DNA of 64,000 nucleotides from Mesorhizobium huakuii. Lineage in GTDB: Bacteria > Pseudomonadota > Alphaproteobacteria > Rhizobiales > Rhizobiaceae. Every line of letters starts with the position of its first letter. Position 1 is the first letter of the stretch. The position numbers and the translations under genes were made by a program. Of this stretch, positions 26,603 through 36,332 are shown piece after piece. Location of the stretch: positions 124,001 through 188,000 of the forward strand of contig NZ_BSNY01000053.1 in assembly GCF_030160235.1 (NCBI RefSeq), in the 5' to 3' direction. The notes below the pieces were generated by a model. That model was given only the letters and a program-made list of their open reading frames with translations, searched no databases and was not told where the DNA came from.

Positions 26603-26909
26603 ATCCAGGGTCTCCGCAAACTGATGTGTCAAAAGCCAGCCTTTGCCCGAAGGTATAGTGAGGCTGTCGGACAGCGACAATGCCAATTGTCCAGAGCGGG
26701 GCCAATCGTCCCGATCAGGCCCATCGCCGAAATCGGATTTTGGAACTTGCGGATTTTGCTGGTGTTTGGCAATCGTTCATGGTTCGCCCATGCAGGCCGA
26801 CCTATATCTGGTGGATCGAATTCAGACCCGGGATGCGCATTGCGATAACCGACCGGGAACCGTAGACTGAACCGCCCGGCTGGTGCGGCCATATGAACGA
26901 GGAAGATGG
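26603..26909. other. Intergenic region between the HerA-like ATPase and methylmalonyl-CoA mutase genes
   Basis: About 307 bases between two divergent genes. No convincing gene, RNA or long inverted repeat was seen; it presumably contains the divergent promoters. An AGGAAG ribosome binding site lies just before the mutase ATG at 26910. Confidence 0.5.
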
Positions 26910-28352
26910 ATGGGCGCCGGAGCCTTGACCAAGGATGTTGAACCAGCAGGCGCCGAGCGCCAGCGATGGCTGGCCCTGGCGGAAAAGGCACTGGCAGGCG
27001 CATCCTTCGAGGAAAAGCTGGTTTCGCACACCGACGACGCCATCCGCATCGAGCCCCTCTATGACCGGGTAAGCGGGGCCGAACCGCTCGTGCGCACGAA
27101 TCCCCGATCGCCCTGGATTGTCAGCCAGCGCGTCGACGACCCCAACGTCGATCGCGCCAAGGCCCAGGTTCTGGACGACATCGCGCAGGGCGCCACGGGG
27201 CTGTCCCTCGTCTTCGAAGGCGCTCCGAACGCATTCGGCTACGGCCTGCCGAGAACCGCTCAGGCGCTGGAAACGGTGCTGGAGGGCGTGCCCCTCAATC
27301 GGATCCAGATCCGCATCGACACCCATCCGTGGAGCCGCCCCATGGCCGACTGGCTGGTGGCCTTCCTGAGCAAGCGCCGCTCCGATCCGGCAAAGCTCAA
27401 CCTGTCCTTCGGCATCGATCCGGCGGCGATCCTTGCCGGCACCGGCCGGCTGCGCATGTCGATCGAGGCACTGCAGGAATCGATGCCGCAATCGCTGGCG
27501 CACTTCTTCTCGATGGGCGTTCCCGGCGTGCTGTTGGAAGCGGACGGTCGCGTCTTCCACAATGCCGGCGCCACGGAAGCGCAGGAACTCGGCATCATGC
27601 TGGCTTCGGCGGTCTCATATCTGAGAATGTTCGAGAAGGCGCGGCAGCCGCTCGTCTATGCCGCGCCCCATATCGGCTTCGCGCTCAGCGTCGACCAGGA
27701 CCAGTTCCTCTCCATGGCCAAGGTACGGGCCTTGCGCAGGCTGTGGGCACGCGTGCAGGAGGCCTGCTCGATCCCCAACTCCACGGCCAACATCCATGCC
27801 GAGACATCATTCCGCATGATGACGGCGCTGGATCCCGAAACCAACATACTGCGCACGACGATCAGCTGCTTCGCCGCGGCGGCTGGGGGAGCCGATTCGA
27901 TCTCCGTCCTGCCGCATACGATCGCGCACGGCCTGCCGGCGCCTTTTGCCCGTCGCGTCGCGCGTAATGCCCAGCTGATCATGGCCAATGAAAGCCATGT
28001 CGATCATGTCGCCGATCCCGCCTATGGGTCCGGCGCGGTCGAGGCGCTGACGGCGGACCTTTGCGAAGCCGCCTGGGCCGAGCTGCAGGCGATCGAGGCC
28101 GAAGGGGGCGTCCTGTCGAGCCTTCGGGACGGTCAGATCCAACAGCGCGTTCGCACTGCCGCCGCCCGGCGCGACGCGGCATTCAAGGCCGGTGAGCGGG
28201 CCATCATCGGCACCACGCTCTATCCGCAGAAGAGCGAACGCCCGGTCGAGACGCTGGATGCTGAGCAGCGGCCTGCCTTCACGGAAGGCGTCGTCTTGTG
28301 CGAACCGTTGTTTCCGGTCCGCATCGACCAATCCATCGGGGCAGCCTCTTGA
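26910..28352 (+). CDS. mutA: Methylmalonyl-CoA mutase small subunit
   Basis: A 480-residue protein of the mutase barrel family but without a C-terminal cobalamin-binding domain, as expected for the non-catalytic small subunit. GNYG-type mutase blocks such as [24 protein letters not shown] are recognisable in part. It overlaps the catalytic subunit gene downstream by 4 bases. Together they interconvert methylmalonyl-CoA and succinyl-CoA in propionate, valine and PHB-related metabolism. Confidence 0.9.
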   Translation: MGAGALTKDVEPAGAERQRWLALAEKALAGASFEEKLVSHTDDAIRIEPLYDRVSGAEPLVRTNPRSPWIVSQRVDDPNVDRAKAQVLDDIAQGATGLSLVFEGAPNAFGYGLPRTAQALETVLEGVPLNRIQIRIDTHPWSRPMADWLVAFLSKRRSDPAKLNLSFGIDPAAILAGTGRLRMSIEALQESMPQSLAHFFSMGVPGVLLEADGRVFHNAGATEAQELGIMLASAVSYLRMFEKARQPLVYAAPHIGFALSVDQDQFLSMAKVRALRRLWARVQEACSIPNSTANIHAETSFRMMTALDPETNILRTTISCFAAAAGGADSISVLPHTIAHGLPAPFARRVARNAQLIMANESHVDHVADPAYGSGAVEALTADLCEAAWAELQAIEAEGGVLSSLRDGQIQQRVRTAAARRDAAFKAGERAIIGTTLYPQKSERPVETLDAEQRPAFTEGVVLCEPLFPVRIDQSIGAAS

Positions 28353-30469
28353 TCCCGGATTTCAGTCAAATCGGCTGGGCGCCGCCGCGCCGCGCGCCTG
28401 TCGAGGTCAAAGGGCAGCGGACGACGCCGGAAGGGCTGGTCGTCAAGCACCTGTACAATCAGGGTGACCTCAAGGGCCTGCCGCATCTCGACACCTATCC
28501 GGGGCTGCCGCCCTTCGTGCGTGGCCCCTACCCGACCATGTACGTCCAGCAGCCCTGGACGATCCGGCAATATGCCGGCTTCTCCACGGCCGAGGAATCC
28601 AATGCCTTTTACCGGCGCAATCTCGCCGCCGGCCAGAAAGGCCTGTCGGTCGCCTTCGATCTCGCCACGCATCGCGGCTATGACAGCGACCATCCGCGCG
28701 TTGCCGGCGATGTCGGCATGGCGGGCGTCGCCATCGATTCCATCCTCGACATGCGGCAGCTCTTCGACGGCATTCCGCTCGGCGACATGACGGTGTCGAT
28801 GACGATGAACGGCGCGGTACTGCCGATCATGGCGCTTTACATCGTCGCGGCGGAAGAACAGGGCGTTGCGCAGAAGGATCTGGCAGGCACCATTCAGAAC
28901 GATATTCTGAAGGAGTTCATGGTCCGCAACACCTACATCTATCCGCCAAAACCCTCGATGCGGATCGTGTCGGACATCTTCTCCTACACCTCGAAGAACA
29001 TGCCGAAGTTCAATTCGATATCGATCTCCGGCTATCACATGCAGGAAGCCGGTGCGACGGCCGACCTGGAACTCGCCTATACCATAGCCGACGGCATTGA
29101 ATATGCCCGCGCTGGTGTCGCTGCGGGCCTCGATATCGACCGCTTCGCGCCGCGCCTGTCTTTCTTCTGGGCGATCGGTATGAACTTCTTCATGGAAGTG
29201 GCCAAGCTCAGGGCCGCGCGCCTGCTGTGGGCGACGCTGATGAAGAAGAATTTTGCGCCGAAGGACGAGCGCTCGCTGTCGCTGCGCACCCATTGCCAGA
29301 CGTCCGGCTGGTCGCTGACCGCGCAGGACCCGTACAACAACATCATCCGCACCATGATCGAAGCGATGGCCGCGACCCAGGGGCACACCCAGTCGCTGCA
29401 CACCAACTCCTTCGACGAGGCGATGGCGCTGCCGACCGATCATTCGGCGCGCATCGCCCGCAACACGCAGCTTATCCTGCAAAAGGAATCCGGCACCACG
29501 CGCATCGTCGATCCCTGGGGCGGCTCGGCCTATCTCGAACGGCTGACGCATGATCTCGCAGCGCGCGCACTGAGCCATATCGAGGAAGTCGAGGCTCTCG
29601 GCGGCATGGCCGCCGCGATCGAACAAGGCATTCCCAAGTTGCGCATCGAGGAAGCGGCGGCGCGCACGCAGGCACGCATCGATTCCGGCGAGCAGATGCT
29701 GGTCGGCGTCAACGCGCATCGCCCCGAAAACGACATCGAGGTCGATGTGCTGAAGATCGACAATGCCGAGGTCAGGGCCCGGCAATTGTCGAAGCTGCAG
29801 CGGCTAAAGGGCACGCGCGATGTCGCTGCGGTGGAAAGCGCGCTCGATGCGCTGACCCGCGCCGCGCAAGGCAATGAGAACCTCTTGGAGTTCGCCGTCC
29901 GCGCCGCGCGCGCCAACGCGACAGTCGGAGAGATCTCGTTTGCGCTCGAAAGAGCCTTTGGCCGCCACGTCGCAACGGTGCAGACCATTTCCGGCGTCTA
30001 CCGCAAGGCACTTGGCGACAGTCCCGTGGTCGACGGGCTGCAGGACAAGCTCGCTGCTTTCGAGAAGAAAAACGGCGGCAAGCCGCGCATCCTCGTTGCC
30101 AAGATGGGACAGGACGGCCACGACCGTGGACAGAAGGTGATCGCTACGGCCTTCTCAGATCTCGGCTTCGATGTCACCGTCGGCGCGATGTTCCAGACAC
30201 CGGAAGAGATCGCGAAACTGGCCGTCCAGCATGACGTCCATATCATCGGCGCCTCGTCACTGGCGGCGGGACACCTGACGCTGATCCCGGAATTGCGCGA
30301 CGCGCTGAAGAAGCTCGGCCGCGGCGACATGCTGATCGTGGCCGGCGGCGTCATCCCGCCGCAGGACTACGAGGCGGTGCTGCAAGCCGGCGCGGCGGAA
30401 ATCTTCCCGCCGGGGACGGTTATTCCGGAGGCAGCGGACCGGCTGATGGATCGGCTGCTGGCGGGCTAG
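28349..30469 (+). CDS. scpA: Methylmalonyl-CoA mutase large (catalytic) subunit
   Basis: A 706-residue protein. The start chosen is a TTG at 28349 overlapping the small-subunit stop (TTGA), which gives [10 protein letters not shown] as in other rhizobial mutases; no ATG fits. The N-terminal barrel carries [18 protein letters not shown] and [11 protein letters not shown], and the C-terminal B12 domain has [13 protein letters not shown] (cobalt-binding His) and [12 protein letters not shown]. It is full length and should be active. Confidence 0.95.
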   Translation: MIPDFSQIGWAPPRRAPVEVKGQRTTPEGLVVKHLYNQGDLKGLPHLDTYPGLPPFVRGPYPTMYVQQPWTIRQYAGFSTAEESNAFYRRNLAAGQKGLSVAFDLATHRGYDSDHPRVAGDVGMAGVAIDSILDMRQLFDGIPLGDMTVSMTMNGAVLPIMALYIVAAEEQGVAQKDLAGTIQNDILKEFMVRNTYIYPPKPSMRIVSDIFSYTSKNMPKFNSISISGYHMQEAGATADLELAYTIADGIEYARAGVAAGLDIDRFAPRLSFFWAIGMNFFMEVAKLRAARLLWATLMKKNFAPKDERSLSLRTHCQTSGWSLTAQDPYNNIIRTMIEAMAATQGHTQSLHTNSFDEAMALPTDHSARIARNTQLILQKESGTTRIVDPWGGSAYLERLTHDLAARALSHIEEVEALGGMAAAIEQGIPKLRIEEAAARTQARIDSGEQMLVGVNAHRPENDIEVDVLKIDNAEVRARQLSKLQRLKGTRDVAAVESALDALTRAAQGNENLLEFAVRAARANATVGEISFALERAFGRHVATVQTISGVYRKALGDSPVVDGLQDKLAAFEKKNGGKPRILVAKMGQDGHDRGQKVIATAFSDLGFDVTVGAMFQTPEEIAKLAVQHDVHIIGASSLAAGHLTLIPELRDALKKLGRGDMLIVAGGVIPPQDYEAVLQAGAAEIFPPGTVIPEAADRLMDRLLAG

Positions 30470-30476
30470 TAGGCTT

Positions 30477-30530
30477 GTTATAATCCTTGTTGCAACATGC
30501 CGTCGATCGAGTTATAATTGGCGTTGCAAC
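30477..30530 (+). promoter_or_regulatory. Promoter and operator repeats of the AbrB/Doc toxin-antitoxin pair
   Basis: Two copies of GTTATAAT-N4-GTTGCAAC (30477-30496 and 30511-30530) are spaced 34 bases apart. TTGCAA at 30490-30495 and TATAAT at 30513-30518, 17 bases apart, form a near-ideal sigma-70 promoter built from the two copies. GTTGCAAC is itself palindromic, so bound antitoxin would cover the promoter; AGGA and the antitoxin ATG follow at once. Confidence 0.7.
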
Positions 30531-30544
30531 AGGATAAATCCGTC

Positions 30545-30766
30545 ATGAACACGACCATTCGCAAGATCGGCAATTCCGAAGGTGTGATCCTGCCAAAGGA
30601 ACTGCTTGAACGTCTGAACATGAAGACGGGCGATCAGCTTCAGATCGTCGAAACGGACAAGGGCATTGCCCTTGAACCGGTGGACGACAGTTTCGAGCGG
30701 CAAATGGAAGCTGCCCGCAGGGTCATGGACAAGTACAAGGTCGCGCTTCAGAAGCTCGCGGAATGA
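30545..30766 (+). CDS. AbrB/MazE family antitoxin
   Basis: A 73-residue protein with an N-terminal swapped-hairpin AbrB/MazE DNA-binding domain (TIRKIGNSEGVILPKELLERL) and a C-terminal charged tail (about residues 48-73) that would neutralise the toxin. It overlaps the Doc-type toxin gene by four bases (ATGA). Autoregulation through the upstream repeats is likely. Confidence 0.9.
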   Translation: MNTTIRKIGNSEGVILPKELLERLNMKTGDQLQIVETDKGIALEPVDDSFERQMEAARRVMDKYKVALQKLAE

Positions 30767-31152
30767 GCTGGGAGTTCCTGACCCGGCGCGCGGTCGAAGC
30801 CATGCATGCGGAGCAGTTGCGCAGGCATGGCGGAGCACAGGGTTTGAGAGATGAAAACGCTCTTGAATCGGCGCTCGCCCGCGCAGAGAACAAGGCCAAC
30901 TATGAAGTCCCTTCGGTCGAGGATCTCGCAGCCGCCTATGTCTTTGGCATTGCTAGGAATCATGCCTTTGTCGACGGGAACAAACGGACTGCCATCGTTG
31001 CCGCCGGCGCATTTTTGATTGTGAACGGCCACATCCTCACAGCCGACAACGGTACGCTCTACGAATTCGTCATCGCCGTTGCATCAGGCGAAATCGATGA
31101 AGCGGGTGCCGCAGCGTTCTTCCGCGACCATGTCGTCAAGCTTGAAGACTAA
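30763..31152 (+). CDS. doc: Doc-type toxin (Fic/DOC family)
   Basis: A 129-residue protein with the Fic core motif HAFVDGNKRT intact. Doc toxins phosphorylate elongation factor Tu and halt translation; related Fic proteins AMPylate targets. It pairs with the AbrB-type antitoxin encoded immediately upstream. An AbrB/MazE-type antitoxin is less common for Doc than Phd but is well known. The stop codon overlaps that of the convergent GreA/B gene by 4 bases. Confidence 0.92.
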   Translation: MSWEFLTRRAVEAMHAEQLRRHGGAQGLRDENALESALARAENKANYEVPSVEDLAAAYVFGIARNHAFVDGNKRTAIVAAGAFLIVNGHILTADNGTLYEFVIAVASGEIDEAGAAAFFRDHVVKLED

Positions 31153-31622
31153 CTGTCCGAGAGCTTGACGATTTCCCATTCCTTGCCGTTGACGGCGGCC
31201 ACGTCGCCGACCTTCTTGCCGAACAGTGCGACGGCCATCGGCGAAACATGCGAAATGCTTCCCTTGGTGGGATCGGCCTCGTCCTCGCCAACGATCTTCC
31301 AATGCACTTTCTTGCCGTCATCGCCTTCCAGCGTGACGCCCATGCCGAAGCGCACGACGTCGCTGCCGGGCTCCGGCACGGAAAGCTCGGCGTTTTCGCG
31401 CCGGGCCGTCCAGTAGCGCAAATCTCGCGACACGACCGCGATGCGCTCGCGGTCGGCTTTCTTCTCGGCTTTCGCCAGAACGTCGCGCAGATCAGCCAGA
31501 TTCTCCTCGATCTGCGCCAGACCGCGCTCCGTCACCAGGTTGCGGTGCGGACTGATCGGCCGCTCGCCGACGCCGGCGATGGCATTCTCGCTGTCTTCTT
31601 CGCGGGTAAAAGCTCTGCTCAT
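31149..31622 (-). CDS. GreA/GreB family transcription elongation factor
   Basis: A 157-residue protein with a helical coiled-coil N-terminal half (residues about 30-75, rich in Glu/Lys/Arg) and a C-terminal FKBP-like domain with ISHVSPMAVALFGKKVGD. These factors bind the RNA polymerase secondary channel and rescue backtracked complexes. It is probably a second, GreB-like paralogue, since a canonical greA is usually elsewhere. The 3' end meets the toxin gene end to end. Confidence 0.88.
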   Translation of the reverse strand: MSRAFTREEDSENAIAGVGERPISPHRNLVTERGLAQIEENLADLRDVLAKAEKKADRERIAVVSRDLRYWTARRENAELSVPEPGSDVVRFGMGVTLEGDDGKKVHWKIVGEDEADPTKGSISHVSPMAVALFGKKVGDVAAVNGKEWEIVKLSDS

Positions 31623-31731
31623 TGCCTGAACCTAGGCCTCGAGCGGCTGCTCGACAAGTCATTGTGAAAAGGAACCCAACGTTTGGCACGATTCCTGCGA
31701 GATCAGGGTTGAACGCTGGGATTCTGTGCCG

Positions 31732-33108
31732 ATGTTGAACAGACGAACGCTGCTAACCGGAACCGCCGGCTTTGCCGTTGTGGGCCTTGTGCTCGGCAAA
31801 GCGGCGGCCGCCGGCCTGACCGGTGTCGAAAAAGCCTCGATGCGCGGTTCCATCAATGCCACCGAACTCGGCGTGCAGCCCGGCACATTCGACGACCAGA
31901 GCAAGGCCTTTGCCAAGCTGCTTCGCGACGCAAACAGCCGGGATGTGCCAGTGTTCCTGCCGGCGGGCACCTATGTGGTGTCCAATCTCTCACTGCCCAG
32001 CCGCGTGCGTCTTTCCGGCGTGCCGGGTGCGACGCGGATCGTCTATGGCGGCGACGGCCATCTCTTCATGGCTGAACAAGCCGACCATATCGAGCTGAGC
32101 GGCCTGGTCTTCGACGGGTCGAACCGCTCGATGGGCGACTATGCGCAAGGGCTGCTCGATCTTCGGCGGGTCGGCCATCTCGTCGTCGACAACTGCCAGA
32201 TAACCGGCAGCGGCAAGAACGGGCTGGCGCTGGAACATGCGGCAGGCCGCATCGAACGCTCCGACATATCGGGCGCGGCGGACGCCGGCATCTATTCGGT
32301 CGAGGCGGCTGGACTGGCTATATCAGGCAACACGGTCTCCGACTGTGCCAATGGCGGCATCCTCGTGCATCGCTGGCAGGCGGCCGAAGACGGCACCCTG
32401 GTGACCGGCAATCGTGTCGAACGCATCGGCGCGCGCAGCGGCGGGACCGGCCAGAACGGCAATGGCATCAACGCCTTCCGTGCCGGCAACGTCATCATTT
32501 CTGGCAATGTCGTCTCGGATTGCGCTTTCTCGGCGATCCGCGCCAACAGTTCCAGCAATCTGCAGATATCCGGCAATACCTGTTCGCGCTCGGGCGAGAC
32601 CGCGGTCTATTCCGAATTTTCGTTCGAGGGTGCGGTCATCAGCAACAACATCGTCGATGGCGCGGCCAACGGCATCTCGATCGTCAACTTCAACGAAGGC
32701 GGCCGCATGGGTGTCTGCTCCGGCAACATCGTGCGCAACCTGTCGACCAGCGGCCCCTACACCGCCGATCCGCCCGGCTTCGGCGTCGGCATCGGCGTCG
32801 AGGCAGACACCATCGCGTCCAACAACGTCATCGAGAACGCACCGCTCTACGGCATGTCGATCGGCTGGGGGCCGTATCTGCGCAACGTCGTGGCCACCGG
32901 CAACATCATCCGCAAGGCAGGCACGGGCATCGTCGTCAGCGTGGTCGAGGGTGCGGGCACGGCCGTCATCTCCGACAACGTCATCGACGGCGCGCTGAAG
33001 GGCGCCGTCATCGGCCAGCGCTGGGCCGAGCCGGTGACGGCAGACCTCACCCAGCTAAGCAGCAGCGGCTTTGCGCATTTGACCGTCGAGCGCAACCGCG
33101 TCAGTTGA
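31732..33108 (+). CDS. TIGR03808-like Tat-exported right-handed beta-helix protein
   Basis: A 458-residue protein from the ATG at 31732. MLNRRTLLTGTAG is a twin-arginine signal. The body is a long series of parallel beta-helix turns with repeated SGN/N-rich motifs (ISGNTVSDCANGGILVH, ISGNVVSDCAFSAIRAN, ISNNIVDGAANGISIV), fitting the TIGR03808 family of secreted repeat proteins in Rhizobiales. The fold is shared with pectate lyase-like and polysaccharide-modifying enzymes, but no catalytic residues could be assigned. Its last 8 bases overlap the convergent asparaginase gene. Confidence 0.85.
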   Translation: MLNRRTLLTGTAGFAVVGLVLGKAAAAGLTGVEKASMRGSINATELGVQPGTFDDQSKAFAKLLRDANSRDVPVFLPAGTYVVSNLSLPSRVRLSGVPGATRIVYGGDGHLFMAEQADHIELSGLVFDGSNRSMGDYAQGLLDLRRVGHLVVDNCQITGSGKNGLALEHAAGRIERSDISGAADAGIYSVEAAGLAISGNTVSDCANGGILVHRWQAAEDGTLVTGNRVERIGARSGGTGQNGNGINAFRAGNVIISGNVVSDCAFSAIRANSSSNLQISGNTCSRSGETAVYSEFSFEGAVISNNIVDGAANGISIVNFNEGGRMGVCSGNIVRNLSTSGPYTADPPGFGVGIGVEADTIASNNVIENAPLYGMSIGWGPYLRNVVATGNIIRKAGTGIVVSVVEGAGTAVISDNVIDGALKGAVIGQRWAEPVTADLTQLSSSGFAHLTVERNRVS

Positions 33109-34105
33109 GGGCGGCAGTCGGCCTCAGCGAGCCTACCTTGGCTCCGATCCGGCTTTGGATCGGCGCGTTTGCCAGTTCGATGAGCTTCGCCGCCAGGGCC
33201 TCGTCCGCACGCAACAGCCTGGCGAGGACGGCGGCGACCATGGCTTCACTCGCGCGGTGGGCGCCATCATCGCATTTGAGCGCGATACCGAGACCAAGCT
33301 CCGGAATTGCGGCACAGTGGACACCTTCGGCGCCGCCTTTCGTAAATATACGCCCGGGTGCTGCTTCCATCAGCGCGACGTCTTCGCGGCCGGTACCGGC
33401 GACAAAGAACGGTTCTGCCATGCAGGCGGCCAGCAGCCGCTTTGCCGCCTTGGTCCGCTCGGGGCCGAAACCATTTTGCGTGGCCATGCGGGCAAAGCCC
33501 AGCGCGAAGCTCTTGAGCGGCACCGCATAGGTCGGGATCGAGCAGCCGTCGGTCGCCCGCTCATCGGCGCCATGGACAGCACCCGTGACCGACTGCATCG
33601 CGTCTCGTACCATCTCCTGCAAGGCGTGCCCCGCCTTGACGTAGCCATCGTGCGCAATGCCGGAGTGCACGCAGGTGCAGAGGAAACCGGAATGTTTGCC
33701 CGAGCAATTGTTATGAAGCGCGTTGGGTGAACCGCCGGCGCGGGCGAGTGCAAGCTCGGCGCCATGGTTCGAAGGCCAGTGCGCGCCGCATTCGAGCGCG
33801 GACCCGTCGAGCCCGGCCTTGGCCAGCATGGATCGCGCCAGTTCGACATGCTCCGGCTCGCCCGAATGCGAGGCGCAGGCCAGCGCGAGTTCGCGATTGC
33901 CAAAGCCATAGGCATCGGCAGCACCCGTTTCGACCAGTGGCAAGGCCTGGATGGCCTTGACCGCCGAACGCGGAAACACTGGTTTCGAGGTGTCGCCGAT
34001 CTCCAGGACCGCTTTGCCGTCGGCATCGAAGACCGCGACGGCGCCGCGATGCGCGCTCTCGACGATCGCGCCGCGCAGAACCTCGACCAGAACCGGATTT
34101 GCCAT
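33101..34105 (-). CDS. Asparaginase (rhizobial, Asparaginase_II family)
   Basis: A 334-residue protein resembling the inducible R. etli asparaginase family (PF06089), unrelated to E. coli AnsA/AnsB. RGAIVESAHRGAVAVFD opens it and NNCSGKHSGFLCTCV holds the Cys and the Ser-x-x-Lys set that bind zinc and the substrate in that family. It hydrolyses asparagine to aspartate and ammonia. It overlaps the beta-helix gene by 8 bases at the 3' end; a repeat lies upstream. Confidence 0.92.
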   Translation of the reverse strand: MANPVLVEVLRGAIVESAHRGAVAVFDADGKAVLEIGDTSKPVFPRSAVKAIQALPLVETGAADAYGFGNRELALACASHSGEPEHVELARSMLAKAGLDGSALECGAHWPSNHGAELALARAGGSPNALHNNCSGKHSGFLCTCVHSGIAHDGYVKAGHALQEMVRDAMQSVTGAVHGADERATDGCSIPTYAVPLKSFALGFARMATQNGFGPERTKAAKRLLAACMAEPFFVAGTGREDVALMEAAPGRIFTKGGAEGVHCAAIPELGLGIALKCDDGAHRASEAMVAAVLARLLRADEALAAKLIELANAPIQSRIGAKVGSLRPTAALN

Positions 34106-34118
34106 GCCACCTCCCGCA

Positions 34119-34216
34119 GCGCATGACCTCGAAAATCGAATCGATTCTCGAGGTCATGCGCAAAATCAAAGTGCTACAGCGTCCTTTGCGCGCCCCAAAA
34201 GGCGCGCGGCGCTGTA
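34119..34216. repeat. Rhizobial palindromic repeat with two hairpins
   Basis: Hairpin one at 34119-34161 has a 14-base outer stem (GCGCATGACCTCGA/TCGAGGTCATGCGC) extended inward with a single mismatch. Hairpin two at 34175-34216 has outer ACAGCG/CGCTGT and inner GCGCGCC/GGCGCGC. I recall the same two-part unit in many Mesorhizobium intergenic regions. It lies between the asparaginase start and the thiolase end. Confidence 0.75.
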
Positions 34217-34230
34217 ATGTCGGGGGCGGT

Positions 34231-35397
34231 TTACCTGATCCGGTCGAGAATGGAAACGTAGTTGGCGACCGCGGCTCCACCCATGTTGAAGATGCCGCCA
34301 AGCTTCGCGCCCGGCACCTGGATGCCGCCGGCTTCGCCGACAAGCTGCATGGCGGTCAAGACATGCATGGAGACACCCGTGGCACCGATCGGATGGCCCT
34401 TGGCCTTCAGCCCCCCGGAGGGATTGACCGGCAGGCGGCCGTCCTTTGCCGTCGTGCCGTCCAGAGCCAGCTTGGCGCCCTCGCCCGGCCTGGCCAGGCC
34501 CATCGCCTCGTATTCGATCAGTTCGGCAATGGTGAAGCAGTCATGCGTCTCGACGAAGGAGAGATCGTCGAGCGTCACGCCGGCGTTCTTCAGCGCGCGG
34601 GTCCAGGCCTGCTCGCAGCCTTCGAAGGCCAGGATATCGCGCTTCGACATTGGCAGGAAATCCTGCACATGCTCGTTGGCGCGGAAGGCAACGGCGCGGC
34701 GCATCTTCAGCGCGGTTGCCGTGTCGGCAAGGATAAGGGCGGCGGCGCCGTCGGAGACCAGCGAGCAGTCCGTGCGCTTGAGAGGACCGGCGACGAAGGG
34801 GTTCTTCTCGCTCTCCTGCCGGCAGAATTCATAGCCGAAATCCTTGCGCATCTGCGCATAGGGATTGTCGACGCCGTTCTTGTGGTTCTTGGCGGCAATC
34901 ATCGCCAGCGCGTCGGACTGGTCGCCATAGCGCTGGAAATAGGCCTGTGCGATCTTGCCGAAGACGCCCGCAAAGCCGGCCGGTGTCTCGCCGTCTTCAG
35001 GCAGATAGGACGCTTTCAGCAGGTTCTTGCCGATCTCGGGTCCCGGCGTCGTCGTCATCTGCTCGGCGCCGACCACCAGCACGATGCGGGCAGCGTTGGC
35101 GTCGATGGCACGGATGCCTTGCCGGACCGCCGCCGATCCCGTCGCGCAGGCATTCTCGACACGCGTCGCCGGCTTGAAGCGCAGCCGGTCGTCGGCCTGA
35201 AGCACCAGGCTCGCGGTGAAATCCTGCGCCGAGAAGCCGGCGTTGAAATGGCCAAGCACGATCTCGTCGACCTCGTCCGGCGCGATGCCGGCATGGTCGA
35301 GCGCATCCGTCGCGACCTTGACGATGAGGTTTTCGAGCGTCTCGCCCTCGAGCTTGCCGAAGCGCGAATGCGCCCAGCCGACGATGCATGCGGTCAT
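34231..35397 (-). CDS. Thiolase family (acetyl-CoA acetyltransferase/SCP-x type)
   Basis: A 388-residue protein from the ATG at 35397 (GGAG 6 bases upstream). The acyl-accepting cysteine is in ENACATGSAAV, and ETHDCFT and GGLKAKGHPIGATG carry the remaining catalytic positions. It condenses or cleaves acyl-CoA. The HDCF motif is that of the SCP2/SCP-x type thiolases rather than PhaA. No other beta-oxidation genes adjoin it; the divergent betI gene is next. Confidence 0.88.
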   Translation of the reverse strand: MTACIVGWAHSRFGKLEGETLENLIVKVATDALDHAGIAPDEVDEIVLGHFNAGFSAQDFTASLVLQADDRLRFKPATRVENACATGSAAVRQGIRAIDANAARIVLVVGAEQMTTTPGPEIGKNLLKASYLPEDGETPAGFAGVFGKIAQAYFQRYGDQSDALAMIAAKNHKNGVDNPYAQMRKDFGYEFCRQESEKNPFVAGPLKRTDCSLVSDGAAALILADTATALKMRRAVAFRANEHVQDFLPMSKRDILAFEGCEQAWTRALKNAGVTLDDLSFVETHDCFTIAELIEYEAMGLARPGEGAKLALDGTTAKDGRLPVNPSGGLKAKGHPIGATGVSMHVLTAMQLVGEAGGIQVPGAKLGGIFNMGGAAVANYVSILDRIR

Positions 35398-35741
35398 GGC
35401 AATCTCCATCCTTGGGCGCCGCCAAAGCTGTGTTGGGTTTCAGATGATGCCGGCCTGCAAACGGCAGCTTTCTGCGCTTCCGGTGCTCACGGACTTGAAT
35501 GTCCGCTCCACCCCGGTTTTCGAAAGCCATCGTTTTCGGCTCGGCCTCACCTGAAGCTCAACACACTTAGCATACCGGGCTCACGGCGCACTTCGCCTTT
35601 ATTGTTCAAATGTAAACATTCTCTCTCGGACCGTGAAGGGCCGGAACGAGATAATCGCTTGGCACAGGTCACGCTCACGTCGATTTTTTGTTGATTGACG
35701 CGTCAATAAAAAATAACCTCTGCGAAAAAATCGGGAACAGC
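35398..35741. promoter_or_regulatory. bet operon promoter region with BetI operator
   Basis: About 340 bases between the thiolase and betI. It is AT-rich near betI and carries the perfect 14-base palindrome ATTGACGCGTCAAT at 35694-35707, which fits the BetI-type ATTGAACGTTCAAT pattern in the Proteobacteria. It lies 35 bases before the betI start, so BetI would repress its own operon until choline binds. The remaining sequence holds no convincing gene. Confidence 0.65.
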
Positions 35742-36332
35742 ATGCCAAAAGTCGGAATGGAGCCACTGCGCCGCAAGGCGCTCATCGACGCGACGATCTC
35801 GGCGATCGGCGAGCGCGGCTCGCTCGACGTGACCATGTCCGAGATCGCAGGGCGCGCCGGTGTGTCTTCCGCACTTGCCCATCACTATTTCGGCGCCAAG
35901 GACGAACTGCTGTTCGCAACAATGCGGCACATCCTCGCCGAACTGACCATCGACATGCGCCGCGCCCTGCAATGCGCCAAGTCTCCGCGCGAACGCGTTT
36001 CCGCCGTGGTCGCCGTCAACTTCTCCGACATCCAGTTCCAGGCCGAAACCATCGCCGCCTGGCTTGCCTTCTATGTCGAGGCGCAGAAATCATCGGCCTT
36101 GCGCCGGCTGCTCAAAATCTATGCGCGGCGGCTGCATTCGAACCTGATGAGCGGGCTGACCGGCATCCTGCCCAGGGCCGAGGCCGACCGCGCCGCCGAA
36201 GCGACAGCGGCGATGATCGACGGGCTCTACATCAGGCGTGCGCTGAAGGATGGCGTGCCCAACGCAGCGACCGCGATCGCGCTGGTCGAGGACTATCTCG
36301 AAACCAAACTCGGCGAGCGGCAGAAACAGTGA
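35742..36332 (+). CDS. betI: Transcriptional repressor BetI (TetR family)
   Basis: A 196-residue TetR-type protein from the ATG at 35742; an extension to 35688 would read through the operator. The helix-turn-helix [25 protein letters not shown] is that of BetI, and the choline-binding domain follows ([15 protein letters not shown]). It is the first gene of betI-betC-dehydratase-betA-betB and overlaps betC by 4 bases. Confidence 0.93.
   Translation: MPKVGMEPLRRKALIDATISAIGERGSLDVTMSEIAGRAGVSSALAHHYFGAKDELLFATMRHILAELTIDMRRALQCAKSPRERVSAVVAVNFSDIQFQAETIAAWLAFYVEAQKSSALRRLLKIYARRLHSNLMSGLTGILPRAEADRAAEATAAMIDGLYIRRALKDGVPNAATAIALVEDYLETKLGERQKQ

Noticed and set aside
28220-29785. 521-residue open frame on the minus strand
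   Set aside because: It lies fully antisense to the clear methylmalonyl-CoA mutase genes and has Arg/Gly/Asp-rich shadow composition typical of high-G+C genomes.
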